Assembly: GCA_001898965.1 (NCBI GenBank)
Contig: MKVW01000003.1
Location: 833,391-865,801 of the forward strand
DNA from: Rhizobiales bacterium 62-17
GTDB lineage: Bacteria > Pseudomonadota > Alphaproteobacteria > Rhizobiales > Beijerinckiaceae
DNA: 32,411 nt
Reading direction: 5' to 3'
Positions 22,169 through 29,370 of the stretch are shown here, piece by piece. The notes beneath the pieces are model-generated. The model saw nothing but the letters and a program-made list of their open reading frames with translations. It was not told the DNA's origin and ran no database searches. A program made the position numbers and the translations under genes. The stretch's first letter is position 1; each line of letters starts with the position of its first letter.

Positions 22169-23971
22169 TTAATCTGGCACGGCGGCATCGATGATGCGCA
22201 GCCGCACCCGCTCGTTGCCGCCCCAGCGATCGATGGAAAGCGTGCCCGCCAGGTGCAGAATCTCGCCACGGTGGCGGATCAGCGCCTGGCCGAGCGGCTT
22301 TTCCAGCGCCCGGAAGGCGACGGCATCGATCCGGGCAGAATCACCCGATTGGGCGCGTACCCGCACGTGCTGGGTGCCGACCTGGGAGGCATCGAGGATG
22401 CGCAGCGACGGCAAAGCGAAAACCGGCTCCGGATTGCCCGATCCGAACGGCCCTGCCCGTTCCACGTCGGCGACCATCTCCTTGCGGGCGCCGCCAGCGG
22501 TCAGCGCCGCATCAATGATGAGGGCGTGTTCGGCCCGGGCGCGTGCCACGGTCTCGCCGAGCCGCTCTTCGAGCCAGGCGCGGAAGGCGCCGAGCTTGTC
22601 GCGCTCGACCGTCACGCCCGCCGCCATGGCATGGCCGCCGCCTTTCACCAAGACATGTGCTTCGACAGCGGCGCGCACCGCCTTGCCGAGATCGACGCCG
22701 GGAATGGAACGGCCAGAGCCCGTGCCGGTGAGCCCGCCCATGGCAATGGCGAAAGCCGGCCGGCCGAACCGCTCCTTCAGCCGCGCGGCCACCAGGCCGA
22801 CGATGCCGGGATGCCAGCCTTGCGAAGCGGCCACGACCACGGCCGCCCCTTCCTCGTCGAGACCAAGCGAGGCCAGGGCTTCCGCCTCGGCTTCGGCGAC
22901 GGCCGCCACTTCGAGAATCTGACGTTCCTTGTTGAGACGATCGAGTTCGGCGGCGATGCGCACCGCCTCCGCTTCGTCATCGAGGGAGAGAAGCCGCGCG
23001 CCGAGCGAAGCATCGCCGATGCGTCCGCCCGCATTGATGCGCGGCCCGATCATGAAGCCGAGCGAGAAGGCCTGGGGCGGCCCATCGAGTCCGGCGGCAT
23101 CGAAAAGCGCGCGCAGGCCGATGCGGCCGCGCCCACGGATCACCTGCAGGCCGGTGCTGACGAATGCGCGATTGAGACCGCGCAGCGGCACCACGTCGGC
23201 AACGGTGGCGAGCGCCACGAGGTCGAGGCTCTTCAAGAGATCGGGCGCCGGGCGGCTCTCGCCCCAAAAACCCTGCTCGCGCAGGCGGCGATTGAGCGCG
23301 ACGAGAGTCATGAACACGACGCCGGCGGCGCAGAGATAGCCGAGGCCCGAGAGATCATCGAGCCGGTTCGGATTGACGATGGCAATGGTCGAGGGCAGCA
23401 CTTCAGGCGCCTGGTGATGATCGAGCACGATCACGTCAAGACCAAGTGTGCGCGCATGTTCGAACGGTTCGATACTCGCAGTACCGCAATCGACGGTGAC
23501 CAGCAGGGTCGCGCCATCGGCGGCCAGGCGGCTGATGGCATCGTTGTTGGGGCCGTAGCCCTCGAAGATGCGATCGGGAATATGGATGGCGTGGTCGCTG
23601 CCGCAGTGGCGCAGGAAGTCGGCGAGCAAGGCGGACGAGCACGCGCCGTCAACGTCATAGTCGCCGAAGATCGCGATGCGTTCGCCTGTCGTGATGGCTT
23701 GTGCCAGTCGCGCGATGGCCGGCTCCATATCCACCATGGTGGCTGGATCGGGCATGGCGTCGCGCACGGTCGGATGCAGGAAGGGCAGCGCCGTTTCCGG
23801 CGTCACGCCACGGCCGGCGAGAACACGGGCGAGAATGTCGCTGATGCCGAACTGCTGCACCAAGGCTTCCGATATGGCACGCCCGTCCGGCCCCAGACGA
23901 TCACGCCAGGGCACGCCCGTCACCGAGCGTTCGACATTGAGGAATGCGGGCCGAACCGCCGTGTCCAACAT
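22169..23971 (-). CDS. recJ: Single-stranded-DNA-specific exonuclease RecJ
   Basis: 600 residues, full length for alphaproteobacterial RecJ. DHH-superfamily motifs are complete: 'AIFGDYDVDGACSSALL' (DYDVDG at 104-109), 'TVDCGT', 'VIVLDHHQAPEVLP' (DHH at 184-186), 'ALATVADVVPL', and the DHHA1 motif 'VLVKGGGHAMAAGVTVERDKL'. An OB-fold C-terminal part follows ('GPFGSGNPEPVFALPSLRILDASQVGTQHVRVRA'). It degrades single-stranded DNA 5' to 3' in RecF-type recombination and mismatch repair, using Mn2+ or Mg2+. It lies between tRNA-Glu and a GGDEF-like gene, all on the minus strand. No strong RBS at the ATG at 23971, but the N-terminus fits the family. Confidence 0.96.
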   Translation of the reverse strand: MLDTAVRPAFLNVERSVTGVPWRDRLGPDGRAISEALVQQFGISDILARVLAGRGVTPETALPFLHPTVRDAMPDPATMVDMEPAIARLAQAITTGERIAIFGDYDVDGACSSALLADFLRHCGSDHAIHIPDRIFEGYGPNNDAISRLAADGATLLVTVDCGTASIEPFEHARTLGLDVIVLDHHQAPEVLPSTIAIVNPNRLDDLSGLGYLCAAGVVFMTLVALNRRLREQGFWGESRPAPDLLKSLDLVALATVADVVPLRGLNRAFVSTGLQVIRGRGRIGLRALFDAAGLDGPPQAFSLGFMIGPRINAGGRIGDASLGARLLSLDDEAEAVRIAAELDRLNKERQILEVAAVAEAEAEALASLGLDEEGAAVVVAASQGWHPGIVGLVAARLKERFGRPAFAIAMGGLTGTGSGRSIPGVDLGKAVRAAVEAHVLVKGGGHAMAAGVTVERDKLGAFRAWLEERLGETVARARAEHALIIDAALTAGGARKEMVADVERAGPFGSGNPEPVFALPSLRILDASQVGTQHVRVRAQSGDSARIDAVAFRALEKPLGQALIRHRGEILHLAGTLSIDRWGGNERVRLRIIDAAVPD

Positions 23972-24087
23972 GGGCGCATGGTAGCCTGCCGGAAGACCAG
24001 CAGCGACAGCAGCCCTGCGTCAGAACCCCAGTTGTCCCATGCCAAATGCACGCAGTCAGGCGTTTTTGGACGGGAAACCGCTTTGGA

Positions 24088-25452
24088 TCAGGTGAAAATC
24101 AGATCGTCGCGGTCCCAGCGATCGGGCGGCTTGCGTCCGTTCTGCGGGGCCGGCGGCTGCGGCGCAGCCACAGGCTCGGCAGCTTGTTGGGCGGGCGGTT
24201 GAGCGATCGCGGCCGAGGCCAACGGCGCTTCTTCAACCTGAGCGGTGTCGTGGCTCAACTGCACTTGCTCGCGATTGCCCTGCCCCATCGTGCGGGCCGA
24301 GCGCAGCAGATCGTCGCCGCGATAACCGTCGATCGGATACATGGCCGAGTTGCTGCGCAGCGCGATGTTCTTGCCGGCGAATTGCGGGAAGCGCATTTGC
24401 GCGAAGGTGATGGCGCGGCGGATACGCTGTTCGATTGGCACGAAGTCGCCGCGCTGGCGCATTTCGGCAAGCAGGATGCCATATTCGCCGTCGCCCAAGC
24501 GCGCCACCACGTCGGAGGGACGCAGCGCCGCGGCAATGCTGTCGCGCACGCCAAGCTGCAAATCCTCGACTTCTTCCCCGGTGTGATCGAGACGCAGCGC
24601 CTCGAGATTGGTCATGGCGATGAACAACACGCCGGTCTTCAATTCATCGGCGAGCGCCGTCGGAATGGCTTCGTCGATCAGCCGCGGCAGATCGGCGGCG
24701 GCTACGGGCGGACGCGTGCGCGGCGTTTCCGGCGATGCGTCTTTCTCGGTTTCGCTCGCGGCCTGAACCGGCACGGTGCGATGGTGGCGCACGACATCAG
24801 CGAGGCGCAAGACCTTATTGGCATTGCGCGCGACGACGAGGCCATAGGCGCACATGATGCCGAGCACGGCGAGCCCGGCGAGAATCCACATTTCCGACAT
24901 GCGGCTACCAGCATTGGCGAGCGCTTGCGCCTGCAATGGCATCTGACGCAGCTCATCTTCCATCAAGCCAGTGGCGGCGGTGGAGACGGCCTGCGAAGCC
25001 TGGTTGATGCCATCGGCGTGAACGACGAAATAATCGGTGCTGCGACGATTGCCGGCAAGATCCTCGGACAAGGCGCGGAAAGCCGCGTCATAGCGGCTGC
25101 GCAGATCGCCATAGAGATTGCTGAACTGGACGCGGGTCGCACTGCCCTCGGGATAATTGCGGGCGATGGTGTTGGCGGAGGCGTCGAGCTGGCTCATGGC
25201 CTGGCTGAATTTTGCGGTGAGCGTTCCGCGCGGCACGGCCGCCTGATTGCGGAAATCCATCTCGGTAGCGGCGAGCTGCGCCGGGAAACGGGCGAGTTGG
25301 GCGATCTGCTGGGTCTGCGCTGTGGCGCGCGCAGCGACGTCGCCCTGGCTCGAGACGATATATTGCGTCCCGATCGTTGCGATGCCCAAGGCCATGCAAG
25401 TGGCGATCAGGGCCCAAACGATCCCGCGTCCAGCCTTTTGCGTCGTTAGCAT
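24088..25452 (-). CDS. Membrane protein with periplasmic sensor and degenerate GGDEF domain
   Basis: 454 residues. TM helix 1 is at about 11-33 ('IVWALIATCMALGIATIGTQYIV'). A helical periplasmic segment of about 160 residues follows, with 'TQTQQIAQLARFPAQLAATEMDF' and 'LSEDLAGNRRSTDYFVVHADGINQASQAV'. TM helix 2 is 'MWILAGLAVLGIMCAYGLVVA'. After a linker comes a diguanylate cyclase-like domain (about 250-405: 'GVLFIAMTNLEAL', 'SDVVARLGDGEYGILLAEM'). The active-site GG(D/E)EF is replaced by G-D-G-E-Y, so cyclase activity is unlikely. A Pro/Ala/Gln-rich tail ends the protein. It may bind nucleotide or protein partners as a regulator. Confidence 0.82.
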   Translation of the reverse strand: MLTTQKAGRGIVWALIATCMALGIATIGTQYIVSSQGDVAARATAQTQQIAQLARFPAQLAATEMDFRNQAAVPRGTLTAKFSQAMSQLDASANTIARNYPEGSATRVQFSNLYGDLRSRYDAAFRALSEDLAGNRRSTDYFVVHADGINQASQAVSTAATGLMEDELRQMPLQAQALANAGSRMSEMWILAGLAVLGIMCAYGLVVARNANKVLRLADVVRHHRTVPVQAASETEKDASPETPRTRPPVAAADLPRLIDEAIPTALADELKTGVLFIAMTNLEALRLDHTGEEVEDLQLGVRDSIAAALRPSDVVARLGDGEYGILLAEMRQRGDFVPIEQRIRRAITFAQMRFPQFAGKNIALRSNSAMYPIDGYRGDDLLRSARTMGQGNREQVQLSHDTAQVEEAPLASAAIAQPPAQQAAEPVAAPQPPAPQNGRKPPDRWDRDDLIFT

Positions 25453-25662
25453 CGATTACCGCCCCGAAAGTCCAAGTTCCAGCTCTGCCCCGTCCAAACT
25501 CTATGGGGCGTAGCGTCTCAGACATAATCATATCGCTAAATGTCGTTTATCTTCTGTGAAGCTTGCGGCCGAAGAAGGTGAAATCCGACAAGCGATTATG
25601 GCCCATCTCGGGACATTTCGCATCTATCTTGAGCTGAGCCAGACTTTTTGGCCCGCTGGCGC

Positions 25663-26991
25663 TTATTTCGCCGCCGCGAATTCGGCCCGGCGGTCATGCT
25701 TGAGCAGGGCCACAAGAAGCGCCGCCAGGAAGGGCATAACCGCCAGGATCAGGAGCCCGGTCGAGGTGCTGCCGGTGCTGTCCTTGACCCAGCCGATCAG
25801 ATAAGGCCCGCCAAAACCGGCGAGATTGCCGATGGAATTGATCAGCGCGATGCCGGCGGCGGCCGAAGCGCCGCTGAGAAAGGCGGTGGGCAAGGTCCAG
25901 AACAAGGCGAAGGTGCAGAAAATGCCGATCGCTGCCAGGGTCAGCGCCACCATGGTGAGGATCGGGTCGGTCAAGGTGCTGGCGGCGGCCAGCGCCAGCG
26001 CGGTGAGCAGCAACGGCAACACCACGTGCCAGACGCGCTCGCGGGTTCGGTCCGAATGCCGGCCCCAGAGGACCATGGCGATCGAACCGAAGAGATAAGG
26101 GATGGCGGTGACGAAACCGGTCTGCAGATTGGTGAGACCGAACGCCTTGACGATCTGCGGCAGCCAGAACTGCATGCCATAGAGCGCCGCGACGAAGCCG
26201 AAATAGACTAGGCTCAGTACCAGCACTTTCGGCGACGCCAAGGCTTCGCTCAGCGTCATGTGATGCGCAGCCTCCTTCGCACTTTCCTCCTTCTGCAGCC
26301 GCGCGATGAGCCACTGCTTCTGCTCGGCGTTCAACCAGCCCGCCTGTGCCGGCCGGTCGGTGAGATAGAACCAGGTGACGATGCCCAAAAGGATTGACGG
26401 CACGCCCTCGAGAATGAACAGCCATTGCCAGCCACGCAGGCCGCCGAGACCATCGAGGCCAAGCAGATAGCCGGAGATCGGCGCACCGATCACCGTCGAC
26501 AACGGCACGGCGACGGTGAAAGCGGCGAGAATGCGGGCGCGATATTCGGCTGGATACCAATAGGTCAGATAGAGAATGATGCCGGGGAAAAAGCCGGCCT
26601 CGGCGACGCCGAGCAGGAAGCGCAGAATGTAAAAACTGACGGGGCCGCCGACCATGGCCATCAATGCCGAGATCAGCCCCCACGTCACCATGATGCGCGC
26701 GATCCAGCGGCGAGCACCCACCTTGTGCAGAATGACATTGCTCGGCACTTCGAACAGGAAATAGCCGATGAAGAAAATGCCGGCGCCCCAGCTGAAGATC
26801 AGGGCTGAGAATTTCAATTCGTCGTTCATCGTCAGCGCGGCGAAGCCGAGATTGACGCGATCGAGGTAGGCCAGGAAATAAGCCAGGATCAAAAAGGGAA
26901 TGAGCCGCCACGACACTTTGCGGATGGTGGAGGCTTCGATATCGGCGAGGCTTCGCGCCGTCGAAGATACGGACGTCCCGGCTTCAGCCAT
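25663..26991 (-). CDS. MFS transporter, anion:cation symporter (ACS) family
   Basis: The ATG at 26991 (442 residues) is preceded by GGGGAG; 20 further codons open upstream lack membrane or family character. The ACS pattern is clear: 'LIPFLILAYFLAYLDRVNLGFAALTMNDELKFSALIFSWGAGIFFIGYFLFEVPSNVILHKVGARRWIARIMVTWG', 'RFLLGVAEAGFFPGIILYLTYWYP' and 'GLDGLGGLRGWQWLFILEGVPSILLGI'. Twelve helices with the usual central cytoplasmic loop. ACS members import tartrate, phthalate, galactonate, 4-hydroxyphenylacetate and similar organic anions; the ligand cannot be chosen here. No catabolic gene adjoins. Confidence 0.93.
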   Translation of the reverse strand: MAEAGTSVSSTARSLADIEASTIRKVSWRLIPFLILAYFLAYLDRVNLGFAALTMNDELKFSALIFSWGAGIFFIGYFLFEVPSNVILHKVGARRWIARIMVTWGLISALMAMVGGPVSFYILRFLLGVAEAGFFPGIILYLTYWYPAEYRARILAAFTVAVPLSTVIGAPISGYLLGLDGLGGLRGWQWLFILEGVPSILLGIVTWFYLTDRPAQAGWLNAEQKQWLIARLQKEESAKEAAHHMTLSEALASPKVLVLSLVYFGFVAALYGMQFWLPQIVKAFGLTNLQTGFVTAIPYLFGSIAMVLWGRHSDRTRERVWHVVLPLLLTALALAAASTLTDPILTMVALTLAAIGIFCTFALFWTLPTAFLSGASAAAGIALINSIGNLAGFGGPYLIGWVKDSTGSTSTGLLILAVMPFLAALLVALLKHDRRAEFAAAK

Positions 26992-27145
26992 GCACGTTTG
27001 CTCCCCGGCCCTTCCAGACGGGCAACCGCTGCGCCCGAATCCTGGCGGCATGCTGGCATTTCACTGCAACGGTCGGCCCAGGTCCAGCCTAATCTGATTT
27101 ATGAGATAATCTATCTATAATTTTGATTTTGCAGTATTATTATAC

Positions 27146-27175
27146 AAAAGAGCCGCCCGTTGATACGGACGGCTC
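27146..27175 (-). terminator. Intrinsic terminator of the exported methyltransferase gene
   Basis: On the minus strand GAGCCGTCCG and CGGGCGGCTC form a 10-bp stem (one G-U pair) with loop TATCAA, followed by TTTT (27149-27146). It is 33 bp past the stop at 27208. Confidence 0.8.
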
Positions 27176-27207
27176 CTTGGCAATGTCCAGGCTTCAAGCG
27201 TCGCTGG

Positions 27208-28053
27208 TTACGATTTGGCGACGCGGCTCGCCTGCCACTTGGCATCGGTGCCGTTGGTGCGGGCGGTGCCTTCAATGGCATCGCCGTTGACCTTGCCGGT
27301 ATATTCGGTGCTGCCGGCGGTAAAGGTGATCGTGTCGCCGACCAGTCTACCATTGGAGATCGGCGCCACCACATTGCCCGTCGTCACCGTGCCGGTGAAC
27401 TGCTGGAACTTCTGCTCCAACTTGATCTCGGTGTTGCCGCTGCGCCAGCCGCCATCGACCTTGGCCGGGACGATCCAGAAATAGGCGCGGCAATAGGAGG
27501 TGCAATCGGTCGTCGCCTGCACCTGATCGTCGGCCTGCCACTCACCCATGTCGAAGGTGTTGGAGACGATGCGCGTGCCCGGCTTCATGTCGAGTATCTT
27601 CGGGCGCAAGCGCAGATTGATGTTCGGTAGGAGGAACATGGTGATGACGGTCGCCTTGGAGAAATCGCTCTCGAAGAGATCCGCCTTCTCGAATTTCGCC
27701 TTGTCGGTGACACCCGCCTCGGCGGCGTTGCGCTGCGCCAGCGCCACCATGTCAGGATTGTATTCGATGCCGAGCGCATTGATGCCGCGCTTGGCGGCGG
27801 TGATGACGGTGCGGCCGTCACCCGACCCCAGATCGATGACGAAATCGCTGGTGGTGGCTTTGGCCATGTCGAGCATGCGATCGACCAGGGCCTGTGGCGA
27901 AGGCACCCACACCACATCCTTGCCCTGCTGGCCGACCGACGGCTTGTAGTCTGTCGAGGGTGCCGGCTGGGCTTGCGCAAGCGCGGCCGAAGTTAGGCCG
28001 AGACCGAGCGCGACCGCGAGACAGGTCATCGACACAGAAGCTTTCAACGTCAT
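27208..28053 (-). CDS. Exported class I SAM-dependent methyltransferase-like protein
   Basis: 281 residues; GGAGG precedes the ATG at 28053. The N-terminus is a standard Sec signal (MTLKASVSMTCLAVALGLGL TSAALA, cleavage after residue 26). A Rossmann methyltransferase core follows: 'VPSPQALVDRMLDMAKATTSDFVIDLGSGDGRTVITAAKRG' (motif I DLGSGDGR at 74-81), 'ALGIEYNPDMV' (motif II acid Glu97), 'FEKADLFESDF' (motif III) and 'VITMFLLPNINLRLRPKILDMKPGTRIVS' (motifs IV-V). The last 90 residues ('EIKLEQKFQQFTGTVTTGN...YTGKVNGDAIEGTA') look like a small beta domain. SAM is not expected in the periplasm, so the substrate and even activity are unclear. Single-gene unit with its own terminator. Confidence 0.85.
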   Translation of the reverse strand: MTLKASVSMTCLAVALGLGLTSAALAQAQPAPSTDYKPSVGQQGKDVVWVPSPQALVDRMLDMAKATTSDFVIDLGSGDGRTVITAAKRGINALGIEYNPDMVALAQRNAAEAGVTDKAKFEKADLFESDFSKATVITMFLLPNINLRLRPKILDMKPGTRIVSNTFDMGEWQADDQVQATTDCTSYCRAYFWIVPAKVDGGWRSGNTEIKLEQKFQQFTGTVTTGNVVAPISNGRLVGDTITFTAGSTEYTGKVNGDAIEGTARTNGTDAKWQASRVAKS

Positions 28054-28394
28054 ACGTTCCTCCGATGGCGGCCCAAGGGGACCGCGACACTGAACTAGAG
28101 TTTTGACACGTTTTCGTCGCGCGGACCGGTATCCACTTCGCTCGAAAACGCTATGGCGTCATTTGCGGATCGACCACTCCCGCCTCTGAACCGGGAACGG
28201 CATTTCTTCGACGAGGGCGAAGGTCGGGCTCACCCTCTGAAAAGTCAAGCGTTCCGGGCCATGGAGGATAATGTCGCCGCACCGCAAAACGTTCCAACAG
28301 AGCCATGTAACGGATATGTGATCGTTCACGGATATCGGCAGGAAATCCCACATCATTCCTGTTTCGTAAGGACGGAGAGATGAGGGATTGAACG
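28054..28394. other. 341-bp intergenic region with REP-like element
   Basis: No gene is recognised. Short frames exist on both strands (e.g. 28153-28383), but they overlap each other and lack RBS and family signatures. The region contains the palindromic element at 28109-28150 and the promoter side of both flanking divergent genes. Confidence 0.5.
28109..28150. repeat. REP-like palindrome of rhizobial type
   Basis: CGTTTTCG (28109-28116) and CGAAAACG (28143-28150) are exact inverted arms around a centre containing GGACCGGTATCCACTTCGCT. Closely similar sequences ('...ACCGGTATCCACTTCGCTCGAAAACG...') are, as I recall, dispersed in intergenic regions of Bradyrhizobium and related genomes. Only one copy is visible here. 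Confidence 0.55.
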
Positions 28395-28805
28395 ATGAGA
28401 AATTTTATTATCGGTTATCTGTCCGCCGCGCTTTGCATGCTGGCGCTCGATATCGTCTGGCTGTCGGCAACCGCGCAGCCGCTGTACCGGAACCTGCTTG
28501 GAGATTTGCTGCGGCCCGACTTCAATCTGGCGCCTGCCATCATTTTCTATGGGCTTTATGTCTTCGGCATCGTCTGGTTCGCGGTTCTGCCGGCGCTGAC
28601 CGCCGGACAATGGACGACCGCGCTGCTGAATGGTGCCCTGCTCGGCCTCGTCGCCTACGGCACGTATGACCTGACCAACCAAGCGACTTTAGCGAGATGG
28701 TCGACAACCATCACGATCGTCGACCTGTGTTGGGGAACGTTCCTGACCGCGCTTGCCGCGACCGCCGGATATTTCGGCGCGCGCGCCTTCGCTGCCGCGA
28801 ATTAG
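28395..28805 (+). CDS. DUF2177-family membrane protein
   Basis: 136 residues with GAGGG 8 nt before ATG at 28395. Four hydrophobic helices: 'FIIGYLSAALCMLALDIVWLS', 'LAPAIIFYGLYVFGIVWFAVLPAL', 'ALLNGALLGLVAYGTYDLTNQATLARW' and 'ITIVDLCWGTFLTALAATAGYF'. The 'LD-VWL', 'AYGTYDLTN-ATL--W' and 'DL-WG-FLT' signatures are those of DUF2177. Function is unknown; inner-membrane location is expected. It ends 9 bp from the convergent IalB gene. Confidence 0.9.
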   Translation: MRNFIIGYLSAALCMLALDIVWLSATAQPLYRNLLGDLLRPDFNLAPAIIFYGLYVFGIVWFAVLPALTAGQWTTALLNGALLGLVAYGTYDLTNQATLARWSTTITIVDLCWGTFLTALAATAGYFGARAFAAAN

Positions 28806-28814
28806 TTTCGCTCG

Positions 28815-29360
28815 TTATTTCGCCAGGGCAACGGTGCGGTTGAGGCCCGCCGAAAAACCCTTGAGCGAAATCGTAAAATTGACCGGCGTATTGCTTTCGC
28901 TCGGCGTCGCGCTCAGCTTCAAGGTCGTGCCGCCGCGCAGCGCGTTGGATGTCGCGGCGTCGAATTGCAGCGGCACGATACAGCCGGCCGGCACGCAGGT
29001 GCGCACGCGCAACGGCTTACCGAACGGCTTGTCGTCGAGCTGCATCGTTATGCCCGGTTCGAACAGCAGGCCGAAAGGCATGACCAGGGTGCCGGTGAGC
29101 GAATTGTTGTCGCCGGGGGCGAGTTCGATCGCCAGGATGCGCTGACGGTTCTGGCCGAACTGCTCCTGTCCGAGAGCGCAACGCTTGGCATTGTTCTGGG
29201 TGACGCAGGCGACCTGCCAATCCTCGAAAGTCTCGCGCAACGAGGTCGCGCCACCCGGCAAGGCGGACTGAGGCTGCTGCTGCTGCTGCGATGCCTGCGC
29301 CCAGGCGCCCGACACGACCACACCCGACATCAAAGCGGCACATATGACAGAACGAAGCAC
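28815..29360 (-). CDS. Invasion-associated locus B (IalB) family protein
   Basis: The start GTG at 29360 follows GAAGGA and directly begins a signal peptide (MLRSVICAALMSGVVVSGAWAQA); 181 residues. A Gln run (QQQQQ) links it to the IalB domain: 'FEDWQVACVTQNNAKRCALGQEQF', 'LAIELAPGD', 'GTLVMPFGLLFEPGITMQLDDKPFGKPLRVRTCVPAGCIVPLQFDAATSNALRGG'. Four cysteines in two pairs match the family's disulfides. IalB of Bartonella aids erythrocyte invasion; in free-living Rhizobiales the family is common and its role unclear. Its SD overlaps the stop of the autotransporter gene, implying coupled translation. Confidence 0.9.
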   Translation of the reverse strand: MLRSVICAALMSGVVVSGAWAQASQQQQQPQSALPGGATSLRETFEDWQVACVTQNNAKRCALGQEQFGQNRQRILAIELAPGDNNSLTGTLVMPFGLLFEPGITMQLDDKPFGKPLRVRTCVPAGCIVPLQFDAATSNALRGGTTLKLSATPSESNTPVNFTISLKGFSAGLNRTVALAK

Positions 29361-29370
29361 GGCGGATCCT

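Noticed and set aside
22130..24202. 690-codon open frame on the plus strand opposite recJ
   Set aside because: It is the antisense of recJ, which carries all DHH motifs; the antisense product is Arg/Ala/His-rich without any family signature, a common artefact of high-GC coding DNA.
28153..28383. 76-codon frame on the plus strand and overlapping minus frames in the gap after the methyltransferase gene
   Set aside because: Mutually overlapping, no RBS or recognisable family; directly next to the REP-like element, so more likely non-coding.
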